Notes: generated by a model not told the origin, from the letters alone. A stretch of 64,000 bases of DNA from Neisseria leonii (GCF_028776105.2 NZ_CP145606.1:62001-126000); one strand, 5' to 3'. Positions 1-8,996 are shown, counted from the first letter of the stretch. A program made the numbers and translations.

Positions 1-468
1 CGCGGCAGTCCGCAGGCCGGGCAGCGGGCGGCGGCGTATCAGGGCGCAGAAAACGTACAGGCACAGCAGCAGGAAAACCAGCGGTGCGCCGAATGTGAAG
101 AGGAACATTACATCGGCCAGCAGGCCGAATTCCTGCGCCACCAAAGCTTTGATCATGCTGGGCAGAGAGAGGTCGGCGTACACGCCCGGCATGGACACGC
201 TGATAAAGCGTGTGCTGTACAGATAAACCAACAGCAGCAGCGCGGCAGCGGCCAGGGCGGCGGGCAGGGTAAACGGATTGTGTTCGATGCGCAGCAACCC
301 GTGGCCGCAGCGCGGGCAGTCGCAAGCCTGCCCCTGACCGAGTGCGGGAATACCGCACAACAGCCCGCACTCGGGGCAGTTCAGCCGGTGTGCGGGCAGG
401 GCGGCACGTCCGTCGGTTGGACGGCCGGGCAGACGCATGTGGAACAGGGAGAAGGGAATCGGCCGCAT
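1..468 (-). CDS. pqiA: Paraquat-inducible protein A (PqiA family), N-terminal part; runs off the left edge
   Basis: The minus-strand frame is open from ATG at 468 to the window edge (156 codons). It begins MRPIPFSLFHMRLPG and then carries two zinc-ribbon-like pairs, CPECGLLC and CDCPRCG. One hydrophobic segment follows (around residues 82-100) and a second starts before the edge. This cysteine-rich start followed by membrane helices is the PqiA/LetA layout. These inner-membrane proteins work with MCE-domain PqiB in envelope lipid transport. A GTG directly before the ATG is an alternative start. The C-terminus is outside the window. Confidence 0.8.
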   Translation of the reverse strand, partial: MRPIPFSLFHMRLPGRPTDGRAALPAHRLNCPECGLLCGIPALGQGQACDCPRCGHGLLRIEHNPFTLPAALAAAALLLLVYLYSTRFISVSMPGVYADLSLPSMIKALVAQEFGLLADVMFLFTFGAPLVFLLLCLYVFCALIRRRPLPGLRTAA

Positions 469-575
469 CACTCGGTTTTTTCGGCGGGAAATCGGCAGAT
501 TATAAAGCAGCATGCCGTCTCAGGCCGTCTGAAAGCGGTATTTTTTCGGTTTTTAACCTGCATGGCGCGGGGCGG

Positions 576-1217
576 TCAGACACCGGTCAAAACGGCAGGG
601 GCAAAACGGGCAACGGTATCGCGCAGGGCAATCAGTTTGCCGTGGAAAAAATGTGAGGCCTGCGGCAGAACCAACACCGGAATACCCTGCGGTTCGGCCC
701 AGTCCAGAATGCTTTTGAGCGTAACCACCTCGTCGCATTCGCCGTGAATCACCAGCGTTTTGGCCGCTTCGGGCAGGGCGGGGGTGCGCCGTTCGCGGTA
801 GTGGTTGGCCGCCGCGCCGATTAAGAGCAGCAAATCGGGCTGATGCTGTTCGGCTGCCAGCAGCGAGACATAACCGCCGAAAGAAAAACCGGCGATGACG
901 GTTTTGGCCGCTTCGGGGTGGCGGCTGCGGGCATGGTTTAAGACGGCCAGACAGTCTTCGGCTTCGCCCTCGCCGTAGTCGTGCGTGCCATCACTGCCGC
1001 CGACACCGCGCAGATTGGGCAGGTAGCAGTGAAAACCCATTTGGGCCAGCACTTTGGCGGCCGTCTGAATGACTTTGTTGGTGTTCGTGCCGCCTTGCAG
1101 CGGGTTGGGGTGGTTGATGACCGCCACGCCCTGTACACGGCCTTGGGCGGGCAGGCAGAGCGTTTCCAGACGGCCTGAGGGGCCGTCGATATAGATGGGT
1201 TCGGGGGTATTCAGCAT
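576..1217 (-). CDS. Alpha/beta hydrolase (COG2945-type)
   Basis: 213 aa. The nucleophile elbow GFSFGGY is near residue 110, HPNPLQGGT near the N-terminus matches the oxyanion region of COG2945 hydrolases, and a late HGECDE (Asp) and SHFFHGK (His) supply the rest of a Ser-Asp-His triad. The length is usual for this short cytoplasmic family. The substrate is unknown. It starts 3 bases after the stop of the ferredoxin-like gene upstream, so the two are probably co-transcribed. Confidence 0.8.
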   Translation of the reverse strand: MLNTPEPIYIDGPSGRLETLCLPAQGRVQGVAVINHPNPLQGGTNTNKVIQTAAKVLAQMGFHCYLPNLRGVGGSDGTHDYGEGEAEDCLAVLNHARSRHPEAAKTVIAGFSFGGYVSLLAAEQHQPDLLLLIGAAANHYRERRTPALPEAAKTLVIHGECDEVVTLKSILDWAEPQGIPVLVLPQASHFFHGKLIALRDTVARFAPAVLTGV

Positions 1218-1220
1218 GGT

Positions 1221-1538
1221 TCAATCCAACAGCAGGCGTTCGACTGCCTGACGGTTTTGCAGCTCGTGCAGCAGAATATCGTTTAAATCGTTTTCATTTT
1301 GATAGCGGTACCAGCGCGCTTCGGGATAAATGACCATCAGCGGCCCGCTTTTACAGCGGCCGAGGCAGCCGGCTTTGCTGATGCGCAGTTTGCCGGGGCC
1401 GGCGAGACCGAGTTGGTTGCAGCGGCTTTTCAAAAAAGCCAGCGCGGCATCGGCTTCGCCGTTGTCGTTGCAGCTTTGGGCGCAGGCATCGTGGCGGGCG
1501 TTGGTGCAGATAAAGAGGTGTCGCTCGAAAAAACTCAT
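1221..1538 (-). CDS. (2Fe-2S) ferredoxin-like protein
   Basis: 105 aa starting MSFFERHLFICTN. The cysteine pattern C-x(8)-C near residues 11-22 and GCLGRCKSG near residues 57-65 is that of thioredoxin-like [2Fe-2S] ferredoxins. The frame extends further upstream, but the part before this Met is antisense to the methyltransferase gene and looks nothing like a ferredoxin, so the internal Met is chosen. It lies between the methyltransferase and the hydrolase on the same strand, with only short gaps. Its redox partner is not evident. Confidence 0.8.
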   Translation of the reverse strand: MSFFERHLFICTNARHDACAQSCNDNGEADAALAFLKSRCNQLGLAGPGKLRISKAGCLGRCKSGPLMVIYPEARWYRYQNENDLNDILLHELQNRQAVERLLLD

Positions 1539-1549
1539 GGTTGGTTTCC

Positions 1550-2368
1550 TCAAAGATTTTTTCCGTCGGGCGGGACGGCAAAGTGCAGGCTGCGGCCGTT
1601 GTGCGGGTTGGCCGATTTGAGCGCGCCAAGCAGGGTGTGGAAGTCGAGACCGTACTGTCCGCCCAGTTTGTCCGCGCGTTTTTTCAGATGGGCGAAACGG
1701 CATTCGGCCGGCGGGCGGCAGAATGCCATGACGGCGCTGTTGCCGTGGGTTTCGGCGGGCACTTCCCATACCCGCCCGTCGAAGACGGTGCGCAGGGCGG
1801 AGACAAAGTGCGGATAGCGCTTGTCGCCGGTCCACCAGTTGGTGACGAACATGCCGTCTTCCGACAATGCGCGGCGGCAGTCGGCAAAAAACTCGGGGCT
1901 GACCAAGTCGTCGATAATCTGTTCGCCGTCAAAACCGTCCACCAGCAGAATGTCCGTGCCGCCCAGCAGGGTTTTGACGTATTGCGCGCCGTCGGCGGCC
2001 ACGATTTCGAAACGGCCGTCGTCTTCGGGCGGCAGCTCGAACAGGCTGCGCGCCACGGCAATCACCTGAGGGTTGATTTCGACGGCGGTTTGGCGGGTGT
2101 CGGGCAGGCGGGCATCGATCCAGCGGGCGAACGAGCCGCCGCCCAAACCGATTTGGGTGATGTGGCGGGGCGGCTCGGGAACGAACAGCAGCCAGGCCAT
2201 CATGGCGCGGCTGTAAGAAAGTACCAGCTCTTCCGGATTGTCGAGGTTCATCGAGCTCTGAATGGTGCTGCTGCCCAAATGCAGCGAACGGATGCCGTTT
2301 TCTTCCGAAATGCCGACTTCGGGCATGGCACTGTGCCGGACACGGTTGCGGCGGTAGGGGTGGGTCAT
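1550..2368 (-). CDS. Spermidine synthase-like class I methyltransferase
   Basis: 272 aa from MTHPYRRNRV. The SAM or decarboxy-SAM binding loop reads QIGLGGGSFARW (around residue 75), followed by an acidic AVEINP and a DILLVDGFDG motif, as in the spermidine synthase fold. Proteins of this type in Neisseria are annotated as SpeE-like, but the true substrate is unproven. An in-frame Met 27 codons upstream (2449) is possible, but that segment has no family resemblance. First gene of a minus-strand cluster with the ferredoxin and hydrolase. Confidence 0.7.
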   Translation of the reverse strand: MTHPYRRNRVRHSAMPEVGISEENGIRSLHLGSSTIQSSMNLDNPEELVLSYSRAMMAWLLFVPEPPRHITQIGLGGGSFARWIDARLPDTRQTAVEINPQVIAVARSLFELPPEDDGRFEIVAADGAQYVKTLLGGTDILLVDGFDGEQIIDDLVSPEFFADCRRALSEDGMFVTNWWTGDKRYPHFVSALRTVFDGRVWEVPAETHGNSAVMAFCRPPAECRFAHLKKRADKLGGQYGLDFHTLLGALKSANPHNGRSLHFAVPPDGKNL

Positions 2369-2699
2369 GGGACGGTCAGGGAAAAAAGGGCGGATATTGT
2401 AGCCGAAAAAAGCCCTGTGGGGACGGTGCAAAACGGAAAAAGCGTGCAAAAGCGGTAGGCGGTTCGGAAAAATGGCAGGCCGTCTGAAAGCGGGTGCAGC
2501 GGGTTTCTTTTTGGCTTCGCAGGAATCCGCTGCGCTCCCATGTAGGTCGGATACTGGTATCCGACAAAAGCAGTTTCATGCGTTTTAGCTTCGCAGAAAC
2601 GGTGCGGTGCACCGTTTTCAGACGGCCGAAGAAAATGGCAGGCTGGAAACCTGCCATTGTCAAACACTTGTTGCGCCGGAAAACCGGCGGGTACAGGGT
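2369..2699. repeat. Intergenic repeat cluster: AG-DUS copies, a palindrome and a GCAGAAACGG hairpin repeat
   Basis: No convincing gene. An AG-DUS lies near 2480. A perfect 20-bp palindrome, GTCGGATACTGGTATCCGAC (2546-2565), has a relative at 9062-9081. A 35-bp element at 2593-2627 begins GCAGAAACGG, contains the hairpin AACGGTGC-3 nt-GCACCGTT and ends in a reversed DUS core. It recurs with one mismatch at 14851-14885. The small frames here translate repeat DNA and are not proposed as genes. Confidence 0.7.
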
Positions 2700-2903
2700 T
2701 TACGCGGCCTGAATATTGGCGGCCTGTTTGCCTTTGGGGCCGGTGGTAACGTCGAAAGACACTTTCTGACCCTCTTTCAGGGTTTTGAAGCCTTCCATAT
2801 TGATGGCAGAGAAGTGTGCGAACAGATCTTCGCCGCCCTCGTCGGGTGTGATGAAACCAAAGCCTTTGGCGTCGTTAAACCATTTGACAGTACCGGTTGC
2901 CAT
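2700..2903 (-). CDS. Cold shock protein (CspA family)
   Basis: 67 aa, [18 protein letters not shown], with the RNA-binding motifs KGFGFI (RNP1) and DLFAHF (RNP2). The length is standard for single cold-shock-domain proteins that bind single-stranded RNA or DNA. It is monocistronic, with a long AT-rich stretch upstream (2904-3060) that could hold the promoter and leader. Which numbered Csp it corresponds to cannot be decided from the sequence. Confidence 0.93.
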   Translation of the reverse strand: MATGTVKWFNDAKGFGFITPDEGGEDLFAHFSAINMEGFKTLKEGQKVSFDVTTGPKGKQAANIQAA

Positions 2904-3315
2904 GTGATGCTACTTCCTATAAAAAATTAATCAATCAAGCAAAACGGGCAGCACGATAACACGGAAATTCAGACGAATAATGTTAGAGTAGTTGCCAAAC
3001 TCTGCTTAAGGCTGCTTTTTACCTTTGTTAAGTATTGTCGTCAAGCTTGCGGCGGAAAAAAACCTGTTTTTACCGTAAAACAGCTAAAATACAACAAAAA
3101 TAAGATGGATTTGCACTAAAAGAGATTTGCGGGCATGCGGAAGGCAGGCCGTCTGAAACCGTATCCGTTCGGGTGCTGCGGAAAAAACTGCCTGCCCGTT
3201 TTAGCTCTGCAGAAACCCGCTTCGCCCGTTTCAGACGGCCTACTTGAAAAGCGGCGGTGGCGGCCCGAATTGTGTGGCCGCCCGATGGGGACGGTTTTAA
3301 AATTTTTGGTGTTTG
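2904..3315. other. Divergent intergenic region between csp and clpS
   Basis: About 410 bases with no supported gene. The left part (2904-3110) is AT-rich and should carry the csp promoter and leader on the minus strand. The right part (3145-3242) carries an AG-DUS (AGGCCGTCTGAA near 3147) and a reversed copy near 3231. Between them lies a TTTTAGCTCTGCAGAAACCC segment related to the repeats at 2593 and 14751. Confidence 0.6.
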
Positions 3316-3624
3316 ATGATGGCGATACAGCAGCAGACCGGCGGTTCGGCAGTGGCCGACCGTCTCGCGCCGCCGAAACGGTACGGCGTTTTTTTGTTGA
3401 ACGACGATTACACGACGATGGATTTTGTTGTGCAGATTCTGATGCAGGTGTTCGGCCTGCCGAGCGGGCGGGCGGCGGCGGTAATGCTGCTGGTGCACCA
3501 CGAGGGGCGCGGCCTGTGCGGGGTGTACAGCCGCGATGTGGCTCTGACGAAAAAGCATCAGGTGGCTTCGCGGGCGGCCGATGCCGGGTTCCCGTTGAAA
3601 TGTGCGGTGGAGGAAATGTCGTGA
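3316..3624 (+). CDS. clpS: ClpS adaptor protein for ClpAP
   Basis: 102 aa. The core YGVFLLNDDYTTMDFVV and the HHEGRGLCGVYSRDVA segment are ClpS hallmarks; ClpS delivers N-end-rule substrates to ClpA. Three start codons follow in a row (TTG, ATG, ATG at 3313, 3316, 3319), and the first ATG is taken. The stop overlaps the GTG start of clpA (GTGA), so the pair is translationally coupled. The very N-terminus is low in conservation, as usual for the family. Confidence 0.92.
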   Translation: MMAIQQQTGGSAVADRLAPPKRYGVFLLNDDYTTMDFVVQILMQVFGLPSGRAAAVMLLVHHEGRGLCGVYSRDVALTKKHQVASRAADAGFPLKCAVEEMS

Positions 3625-5873
3625 TTTCGGCCGAGTTGGAAAAAATATTGCAGCGTGCCTATGTGGACGCGCGCCGCCGTGCGTTCGAGCTGATTACGCT
3701 CGAACATCTTCTGCTGACGCTGATGACGGAGTCGGCGGAGGTGGCCGAGGTGCTGGCCGCGTTGTCGGTGGATACCGGTGTGCTGCAAAAGCAGTTGGAA
3801 GACAGTATGCGCCAGAATACGCCTGTGCTGCCCGAAGACGTGCTGGCGCAGACGGAAACCCAGCCGACTTTGGGTTTCCAGCGGGTTTTGCAGCGGGCGA
3901 TGGTGCATGTGCAGTCGGCCGGTCAGGGACAAGTGAAGCCGCTGGACGTGCTGGTGGCACTGATGAGCGAAAAAGACAGTCCGGCCGTGTATTTTCTCCA
4001 ATTGCAGTCGGTGGGGCGTAGCGATGTGCTGCGTTATCTGGCGCACGGCGACAGCGCAGAACCTGCCGAAGGGGAAGCGGGCGGCAGAGGCCGTCTGAAA
4101 ACGGCGGCCGATGTTTTGGCGAAATATACGCTGAATCTGAACGAAGAAGTCAAAGCAGGGCGCATCGACCCCTTAATCGGCCGTGCGCCCGAGATGGCGC
4201 GGCTGATGCAGGTGCTGTGCCGACGGCGCAAAAACAATCCGATTCTGGTGGGCGAGGCGGGTGTCGGCAAAACCGCGCTGGCCGAAGGTCTGGCGTATCA
4301 GATTGTGCAGGGCAAAGTGCCGGCGGTGCTGGCCGGGCAGACGGTTTACGCGCTGGATATGGGCGCGCTGGTGGCCGGTACGAAATACCGGGGCGATTTT
4401 GAAGAACGCATGAAGGCGGTGGTGCAGGCGCTGGAAAAGCAGGGTGATGCGGTGTTGTTTGTCGATGAAATCCATACGCTTATCGGGGCGGGCAGCACAT
4501 CGTCGGGCAATATGGACGCGGCCAATTTGCTCAAACCCGCTTTGGCCAAAGGTACGCTGCGCTGCATCGGTGCAACGACTTACGATGAGTTCCGTACCAT
4601 TTTTGCCAAAGATGCCGCACTCAGCCGCCGTTTCCAGAAAATCGACATCCATGAGCCGAGCGTGGAGGAGACAACGGCGATTCTGCGCGGGCTGAAAGCA
4701 TCTTTTGAACATTTTCACGAAGTGCGCTACACCGACGAAGCCTTGCGTGCGGCGGCCGAGCTGTCGGCACGCCACATCAGCGACCGTTTCCTGCCCGATA
4801 AGGCGGTAGACGTGGTGGACGAAGCGGGTGCGGCGCAGCGGATGCTGCCCAAATCGCGCCGCAGCAAAACCATCGGCAAGGCGCAGATTGAAGCGGTGGT
4901 GGCGAAAATGGCGCGCATTCCCGAAAAAAGCGTGTCGCACGACGACAAGCAGCTGCTGCAATATCTGGCGCGCGATGTGAAAAATATGGTATTCGGACAG
5001 GACGCGGCGGTGGAGGCACTGGTGTCGGCAGTGAAAATGGCGCGGGCGGGGCTGGCTGCGGCAGATAAACCGGTGGGCAGTTTTCTGTTTTCCGGCCCCA
5101 CGGGCGTGGGCAAAACCGAAGTGGCGCGCCAGCTGGCCTTTTCGCTCGGTATTCCGCTGCAACGCTTCGATATGTCGGAATATATGGATCGTCATGCCGT
5201 AGCGCGTTTAATCGGTGCGCCGCCGGGCTATGTCGGCTTCGAGCAGGGCGGGCTGCTGACCGAGGCAGTGAACAAACAGCCGCATTGTGTGCTGCTGCTG
5301 GACGAAATCGAAAAAGCGCATCCCGATATTTTCAATATCCTGCTGCAAGTGATGGACGCGGGGCGGCTGACCGACAACAACGGCAAAAGTGCCGATTTCC
5401 GCCATGTCATTCTGATTATGACCACCAACGCGGGCGCCGAAAGCCTGAGCCGGCCGAATGTGGGCTTTACCGGCAGCCGCGCGCGCGGCGACGAAACGGA
5501 AGCCATCCGCAAAACCTTTACCCCCGAGTTCCGCAACCGTTTGGATGCGGTGATTCCGTTTGCGCCGCTGGATGCGGCGGTAGTGGCCAAAGTGGTGGAT
5601 AAGTTCCTGCTCCAATTGGAACAGCAATTGGCGCAAAAACAGGTGGAAGCCGAATTCGGTACGGCGCTGCGCGCCTATCTGGCCGAAAAAGGGTTTGATC
5701 CGCAAATGGGTGCGCGCCCGCTGCACCGCCTGATTCAGGACAAATTGCGCCGTGCGCTGGCCGACGAATTGCTGTTCGGCCGTTTGAGCGGCGGCGGTTA
5801 TGTTTTTTTGGATTGGGATACGCAGGCGGAAGAAGTCGTGTTGCAGTTCGATAAAGCCGCGGAGGCCGTCTGA
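3621..5873 (+). CDS. clpA: ATP-dependent Clp protease ATP-binding subunit ClpA
   Basis: 750 aa from a GTG overlapping the clpS stop; this start gives the expected VISAELEKIL N-terminus. An N-domain is followed by two AAA+ modules: Walker A GEAGVGKT (near residue 211) with Walker B FVDEIHTL (near 280), and GPTGVGKT (near 492) with LLLDEIEKAHPD (near 557). ClpA unfolds proteins and feeds them to ClpP. The frame is open further upstream, but that part runs through clpS in another frame and is not coding. The stop TGA lies inside an AG-DUS. Confidence 0.95.
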   Translation: MISAELEKILQRAYVDARRRAFELITLEHLLLTLMTESAEVAEVLAALSVDTGVLQKQLEDSMRQNTPVLPEDVLAQTETQPTLGFQRVLQRAMVHVQSAGQGQVKPLDVLVALMSEKDSPAVYFLQLQSVGRSDVLRYLAHGDSAEPAEGEAGGRGRLKTAADVLAKYTLNLNEEVKAGRIDPLIGRAPEMARLMQVLCRRRKNNPILVGEAGVGKTALAEGLAYQIVQGKVPAVLAGQTVYALDMGALVAGTKYRGDFEERMKAVVQALEKQGDAVLFVDEIHTLIGAGSTSSGNMDAANLLKPALAKGTLRCIGATTYDEFRTIFAKDAALSRRFQKIDIHEPSVEETTAILRGLKASFEHFHEVRYTDEALRAAAELSARHISDRFLPDKAVDVVDEAGAAQRMLPKSRRSKTIGKAQIEAVVAKMARIPEKSVSHDDKQLLQYLARDVKNMVFGQDAAVEALVSAVKMARAGLAAADKPVGSFLFSGPTGVGKTEVARQLAFSLGIPLQRFDMSEYMDRHAVARLIGAPPGYVGFEQGGLLTEAVNKQPHCVLLLDEIEKAHPDIFNILLQVMDAGRLTDNNGKSADFRHVILIMTTNAGAESLSRPNVGFTGSRARGDETEAIRKTFTPEFRNRLDAVIPFAPLDAAVVAKVVDKFLLQLEQQLAQKQVEAEFGTALRAYLAEKGFDPQMGARPLHRLIQDKLRRALADELLFGRLSGGGYVFLDWDTQAEEVVLQFDKAAEAV

Positions 5874-5903
5874 AAAACGGAAAACCGCAGATTCAGACGG
5901 CCT
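5863..5903. repeat. Inverted AG-DUS pair after clpA
   Basis: AGGCCGTCTGAA at 5863-5874 and its reverse complement at 5892-5903 can form a hairpin with a 17-nt loop. The first copy provides the clpA stop codon. Probably both a DNA-uptake signal and a terminator. Confidence 0.75.
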
Positions 5904-5934
5904 TGCAGCCGTTCGCGCTTGAAAGGAAAATCTC

Positions 5935-7302
5935 ATGACGCACACCGCAATGAACTGGACGAAATTATTGTCCACCCGCCGTTTCCGCCCCAAAGACGGG
6001 CAGATTCAGCCCACCAGCACGCCGTCCAGCCAAGAGGGCATCGATGCGCTGCGCACCGATTTCCACATCGATTACGACCGTGTGGTTTTCTCAGGCGCGT
6101 TCCGCCGCTTGGGGCGCAAAACGCAGGTACACCCGTTTGCCGAGCACGACCACACCCACAACCGGCTGACCCACAGCGTCGAAGTGGCGAGTGTGGGGCG
6201 CAGCTTAGGCAACCGCGTGGGCGTGATGCTGCACAAAGGCGGCTTCCTGCCGCCGGGCAATACGGCGGGCGACATCGGCGCAGTGGTGCAGGTGGCCTGT
6301 CTGGCGCACGATTTGGGTAACCCGCCGTTCGGCCACACCGGCGAAGACGCGTTGCGCGACTGGTTTCGCAATCCCGCCCACGCCGTTTATCTCGAAAAAC
6401 TGAGCGAGGCCGAGCGCAACGATGTGCAGACTTATGAAGGCAACGCCCACAGTCTGCGCATTTTGGCCGGATTGGAAATGTACCGCGGCAAAGGCGGTAT
6501 GCGCCTGACGGCCGCCACCATCGGCACGCTGCTCAAATATCCGTGGACTACGCTCGACCCGCGCGGGCGCAAAAAATTCAATATCTATCAAACCGAATTA
6601 CCGTTTATCCGCCGTGTGGCCGAAGAACTGGGGCTGCCCGAATATGCGCCCGATGCGTGGGCGCGCCACCCGCTGTCGTACCTGATGGAAGCGGCCGACG
6701 ATATTTGTTATGCCCTGTTAGACTTGGAAGACGGCGTGGAATTGGGGCTGTTGGGCGATACCGAAGTGGAAAGCATACTCTCGCCGCTGACGTTCCGCGA
6801 AACGGCGGGTGCGTGGCAGCAGGCGCAAAGCAGCCTGCAACACTGCGCCATGCTGCGCGGTATGGCCATCGGCCGCGCCATCGACGATGTGGCGCAAACC
6901 TTTATGCTGCACCAGGCCGATTTGCTCGACGGTTCGTTCAAGGGCAAAGACCTGCTGGCATTGAGCAGCGCCGAAGTACAGGATACTTTGGAAAAAGCGA
7001 AAGATTTGGCGCGCACGCGCATCTTCCGCCATCAAAGCAAACTGATGACCGAAATTGCCGCCTTCCCGTGTCTGGCTTCGGTGCTGGATTTGCTGGTACC
7101 GGCAGCCTATGCCCTGATAACGGCAGGTCAGGTCAGCGCACGTCAGTCGCTGGCCTTGGACCTGCTGAAAAACGGCGACCCGATCCGTGGGGAGGACAGT
7201 CTGTATGAGGCGTATATGAAAATCCTCGATTTTGTCGGCGGCATGACCGACAATGCGGCGGCCAGAATGGCCAGAGAGTTGTCCGGTGTGGGCATGATTT
7301 AG
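5935..7302 (+). CDS. dgt: Deoxyguanosinetriphosphate triphosphohydrolase-like protein (HD domain)
   Basis: 455 aa. The HD-domain metal ligands are visible as HTHNRLTHSVEV (around residues 67-78) and LAHDLGNPPFGHTGE (around 123-137). GRKTQVHP and the C-terminal layout are typical of the longer Dgt family, which cleaves dNTPs to deoxynucleosides and triphosphate. GAAAGGAAAA gives a good ribosome site before ATG 5935. It stands alone between clpA and the tRNA pair. Confidence 0.9.
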   Translation: MTHTAMNWTKLLSTRRFRPKDGQIQPTSTPSSQEGIDALRTDFHIDYDRVVFSGAFRRLGRKTQVHPFAEHDHTHNRLTHSVEVASVGRSLGNRVGVMLHKGGFLPPGNTAGDIGAVVQVACLAHDLGNPPFGHTGEDALRDWFRNPAHAVYLEKLSEAERNDVQTYEGNAHSLRILAGLEMYRGKGGMRLTAATIGTLLKYPWTTLDPRGRKKFNIYQTELPFIRRVAEELGLPEYAPDAWARHPLSYLMEAADDICYALLDLEDGVELGLLGDTEVESILSPLTFRETAGAWQQAQSSLQHCAMLRGMAIGRAIDDVAQTFMLHQADLLDGSFKGKDLLALSSAEVQDTLEKAKDLARTRIFRHQSKLMTEIAAFPCLASVLDLLVPAAYALITAGQVSARQSLALDLLKNGDPIRGEDSLYEAYMKILDFVGGMTDNAAARMARELSGVGMI

Positions 7303-7372
7303 TGCGGGAAAATTTGTTGTCTGAAATTTCAAAACCTTAAATTTCCAGACGGCCTGAAATGCGTCCGACGGC

Positions 7373-7401
7373 TGGACAGGAGGGAGAGTTTTCTGTATAG
7401 T
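7373..7401 (+). promoter_or_regulatory. Sigma70-type promoter of the tRNA pair
   Basis: TGGACA (7373-7378), a 17-bp spacer and TATAGT (7396-7401) lie 45 bases before tRNA-Arg. Confidence 0.65.
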
Positions 7402-7445
7402 CCGGTTTTCTTGATTCACGGCACTAACGAAGCGCAGTGACACAC

Positions 7446-7522
7446 GCACCCGTAGCTCAGTTGGATAGAGTATCTGGCTACGAACCAGAGGGTCGGGCGT
7501 TCGAATCGCTCCGGGTGCGCCA
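7446..7522 (+). tRNA. tRNA-Arg (anticodon ACG)
   Basis: 77-nt cloverleaf. Acceptor strand GCACCCG (7446-7452) pairs with CGGGTGC (7512-7518). The anticodon stem TCTGG/CCAGA encloses CTACGAA (anticodon ACG), GTTCGAATC forms the T loop, and CCA is encoded. Confidence 0.95.
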
Positions 7523-7532
7523 TCAAGACACC

Positions 7533-7607
7533 GCGCCCATCGTCTAGCGGTTAGGACATCGCCCTTTCACGGCGGTAACCGGGGTTCGATTCCCCGTGGG
7601 CGTGCCA
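7533..7607 (+). tRNA. tRNA-Glu (anticodon TTC), first copy
   Basis: 75-nt cloverleaf. Acceptor GCGCCCA pairs with TGGGCGT, the anticodon loop CTTTCAC reads TTC, GGTTCGATT forms the T loop, and CCA is encoded. It follows tRNA-Arg by 10 bases. It differs from the second tRNA-Glu (56840-56915) mainly in the D arm. Confidence 0.95.
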
Positions 7608-7613
7608 GATTAT

Positions 7614-7650
7614 GCAAACCCCTTAAACTAGAGTTTAAGGGGTTTGTTGC
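7614..7650 (+). terminator. Terminator after the tRNA pair
   Basis: AAACCCCTTAAAC (7616-7628) and GTTTAAGGGGTTT (7632-7644) form a 13-bp perfect stem with a 3-nt loop, ending in T-rich sequence. Confidence 0.85.
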
Positions 7651-7926
7651 ATTTGTATTTTGCTTTATGATGGGCTGCAACGTTTTGATTGTGCGCAAGC
7701 GGCGACGGTGCGTTGGTGGCTTGTGTGCCTGTTTGTGTTGCGGATTGTTCCGATACGGGTCTGTCCGATTCCGGTCTGTTCAGGTTTTGCAGGGCAAAGG
7801 CCGTCTGAACGGATGATTCTGCGGAGGCAAACCCGGTTCTGTACCGTTTTCAGACGGCCTTATGCCGATTTGTCCGCTTCGCCGTTAAACGGTTTGTTAT
7901 CGATTGCTTTATCTGGGAGAAACATT
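7651..7926. other. Intergenic region with an inverted DUS pair
   Basis: The frame of the following peptidase is open through part of this stretch, but nothing here resembles its family. AGGCCGTCTGAA near 7799 and its reverse complement near 7849 flank about 40 bases and could fold back on each other. The rest shows nothing recognisable. Confidence 0.55.
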
Positions 7927-8925
7927 ATGCCTAAACCGTTTGCCCCGCCCAAGCTGCGTTCCGGCGGCCATATCCGCATACTCAGCCCGTCATCGTCTGT
8001 GGTGCATATCGGCGGTTTCGAGGCCAATCTGGCGGCCAAGCGGCGGCTGGAGAGTTTGGGTTTTCAGGTGTCGTTTTCTGAACACTATCTGGAAAACGAT
8101 TTATTCGGCTCGGCCGGTATTGCATCGCGGGTGGCCGATATTCATCAGGCATTTGCCGATGCCTCTGTGGATGCGGTACTGGCGACCATCGGCGGTTTTA
8201 ACAGCAACGAGTTGCTGCCGCATCTGGATTTTGATCTGATTCGGCGCAATCCGAAAATTTTTTGCGGTTACTCGGATACCACGGCGGTATTGAGCGCGAT
8301 ATTCGCCAAAACGGGGCTGATGACGTATTACGGTGCGAGTTATTCTGCTTTTAAGATGGAAGAGTTGCAGGCGTATCAAACGCAAAGCTGGCTGTCGGCC
8401 GTTACCCGCAGCCGTTATGTGCTGGAGCCCGGTGCGCAATGGTCGTCCGACAAATGGTTTCTGCCCGATGTCCGCCGCTGCCTGTTTGATACCGAATGGA
8501 AAGTGTACCGGCCCCAAGCGGGCAATAGTGCAGAGGGGCGAGCCATCGGCGGCAATCTGGCCACTTTCGCGTTATTGAACGGCACGCCTTATGCGGTGGA
8601 TACGGCGGATTTGGGCGATTATGTGCTGTTTTTGGAAAGTTCGGAAAGTCATGATTATTTGGCGGTTTCCCGCCAGCTGGCTGCTGTTTTGCAGGTTTAT
8701 CCGGAGCCGCAGGCTGTGGTGTTCGGCCGTTTTCCGACGGAATGCGGTATGACGGCCGAACGGTGGCGGTATATTTTGGCCAAACACGAAGTGTTGCAGC
8801 GCGTGCCTGTACTGTACGATTTGGATTTCGGCCACACCCAGCCGCTGTTTACTTTTGCTTTGGGCGCGCGGGTGCGGGTGGACGCGGAGCATCTGCGGAT
8901 TGAGGTGGACGAAGTGGCGGATTGA
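7927..8925 (+). CDS. LD-carboxypeptidase / MccF-like S66 serine peptidase
   Basis: 332 aa from MPKPFAPPKLRSG. GGFNSNELLPHLDF and FCGYSDTTAVLSA are the S66-family motifs, with the nucleophile Ser in GYSD near residue 120. Glu and His of the S66 triad are expected in the FLESSESHD and DFGHTQP segments. The family includes LdcA, which trims peptidoglycan tetrapeptides, and MccF, which destroys microcin C-like toxins; the present architecture looks closer to MccF. Upstream in-frame Mets (to 7660) fall in unrelated sequence and were not used. Which role applies cannot be settled here. Confidence 0.82.
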   Translation: MPKPFAPPKLRSGGHIRILSPSSSVVHIGGFEANLAAKRRLESLGFQVSFSEHYLENDLFGSAGIASRVADIHQAFADASVDAVLATIGGFNSNELLPHLDFDLIRRNPKIFCGYSDTTAVLSAIFAKTGLMTYYGASYSAFKMEELQAYQTQSWLSAVTRSRYVLEPGAQWSSDKWFLPDVRRCLFDTEWKVYRPQAGNSAEGRAIGGNLATFALLNGTPYAVDTADLGDYVLFLESSESHDYLAVSRQLAAVLQVYPEPQAVVFGRFPTECGMTAERWRYILAKHEVLQRVPVLYDLDFGHTQPLFTFALGARVRVDAEHLRIEVDEVAD

Positions 8926-8956
8926 TTGCCGCCCGCAGGGAAAGCCGCATGCTGTC

Positions 8957-8996
8957 AGGCCGTCTGAAAACGCTGTTTGCTGTTTTCAGACGGCCT
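8957..8996. terminator. DUS-hairpin terminator after the S66 peptidase
   Basis: AGGCCGTCTGAAAAC and its exact reverse complement enclose a 10-nt loop. Confidence 0.8.

Noticed and set aside
3135..3620. Upstream extension of clpA to a 912-residue protein
   Set aside because: The added N-terminus has no ClpA similarity and runs through clpS in another frame. GTG at 3621 gives the family start and a coupled overlap.
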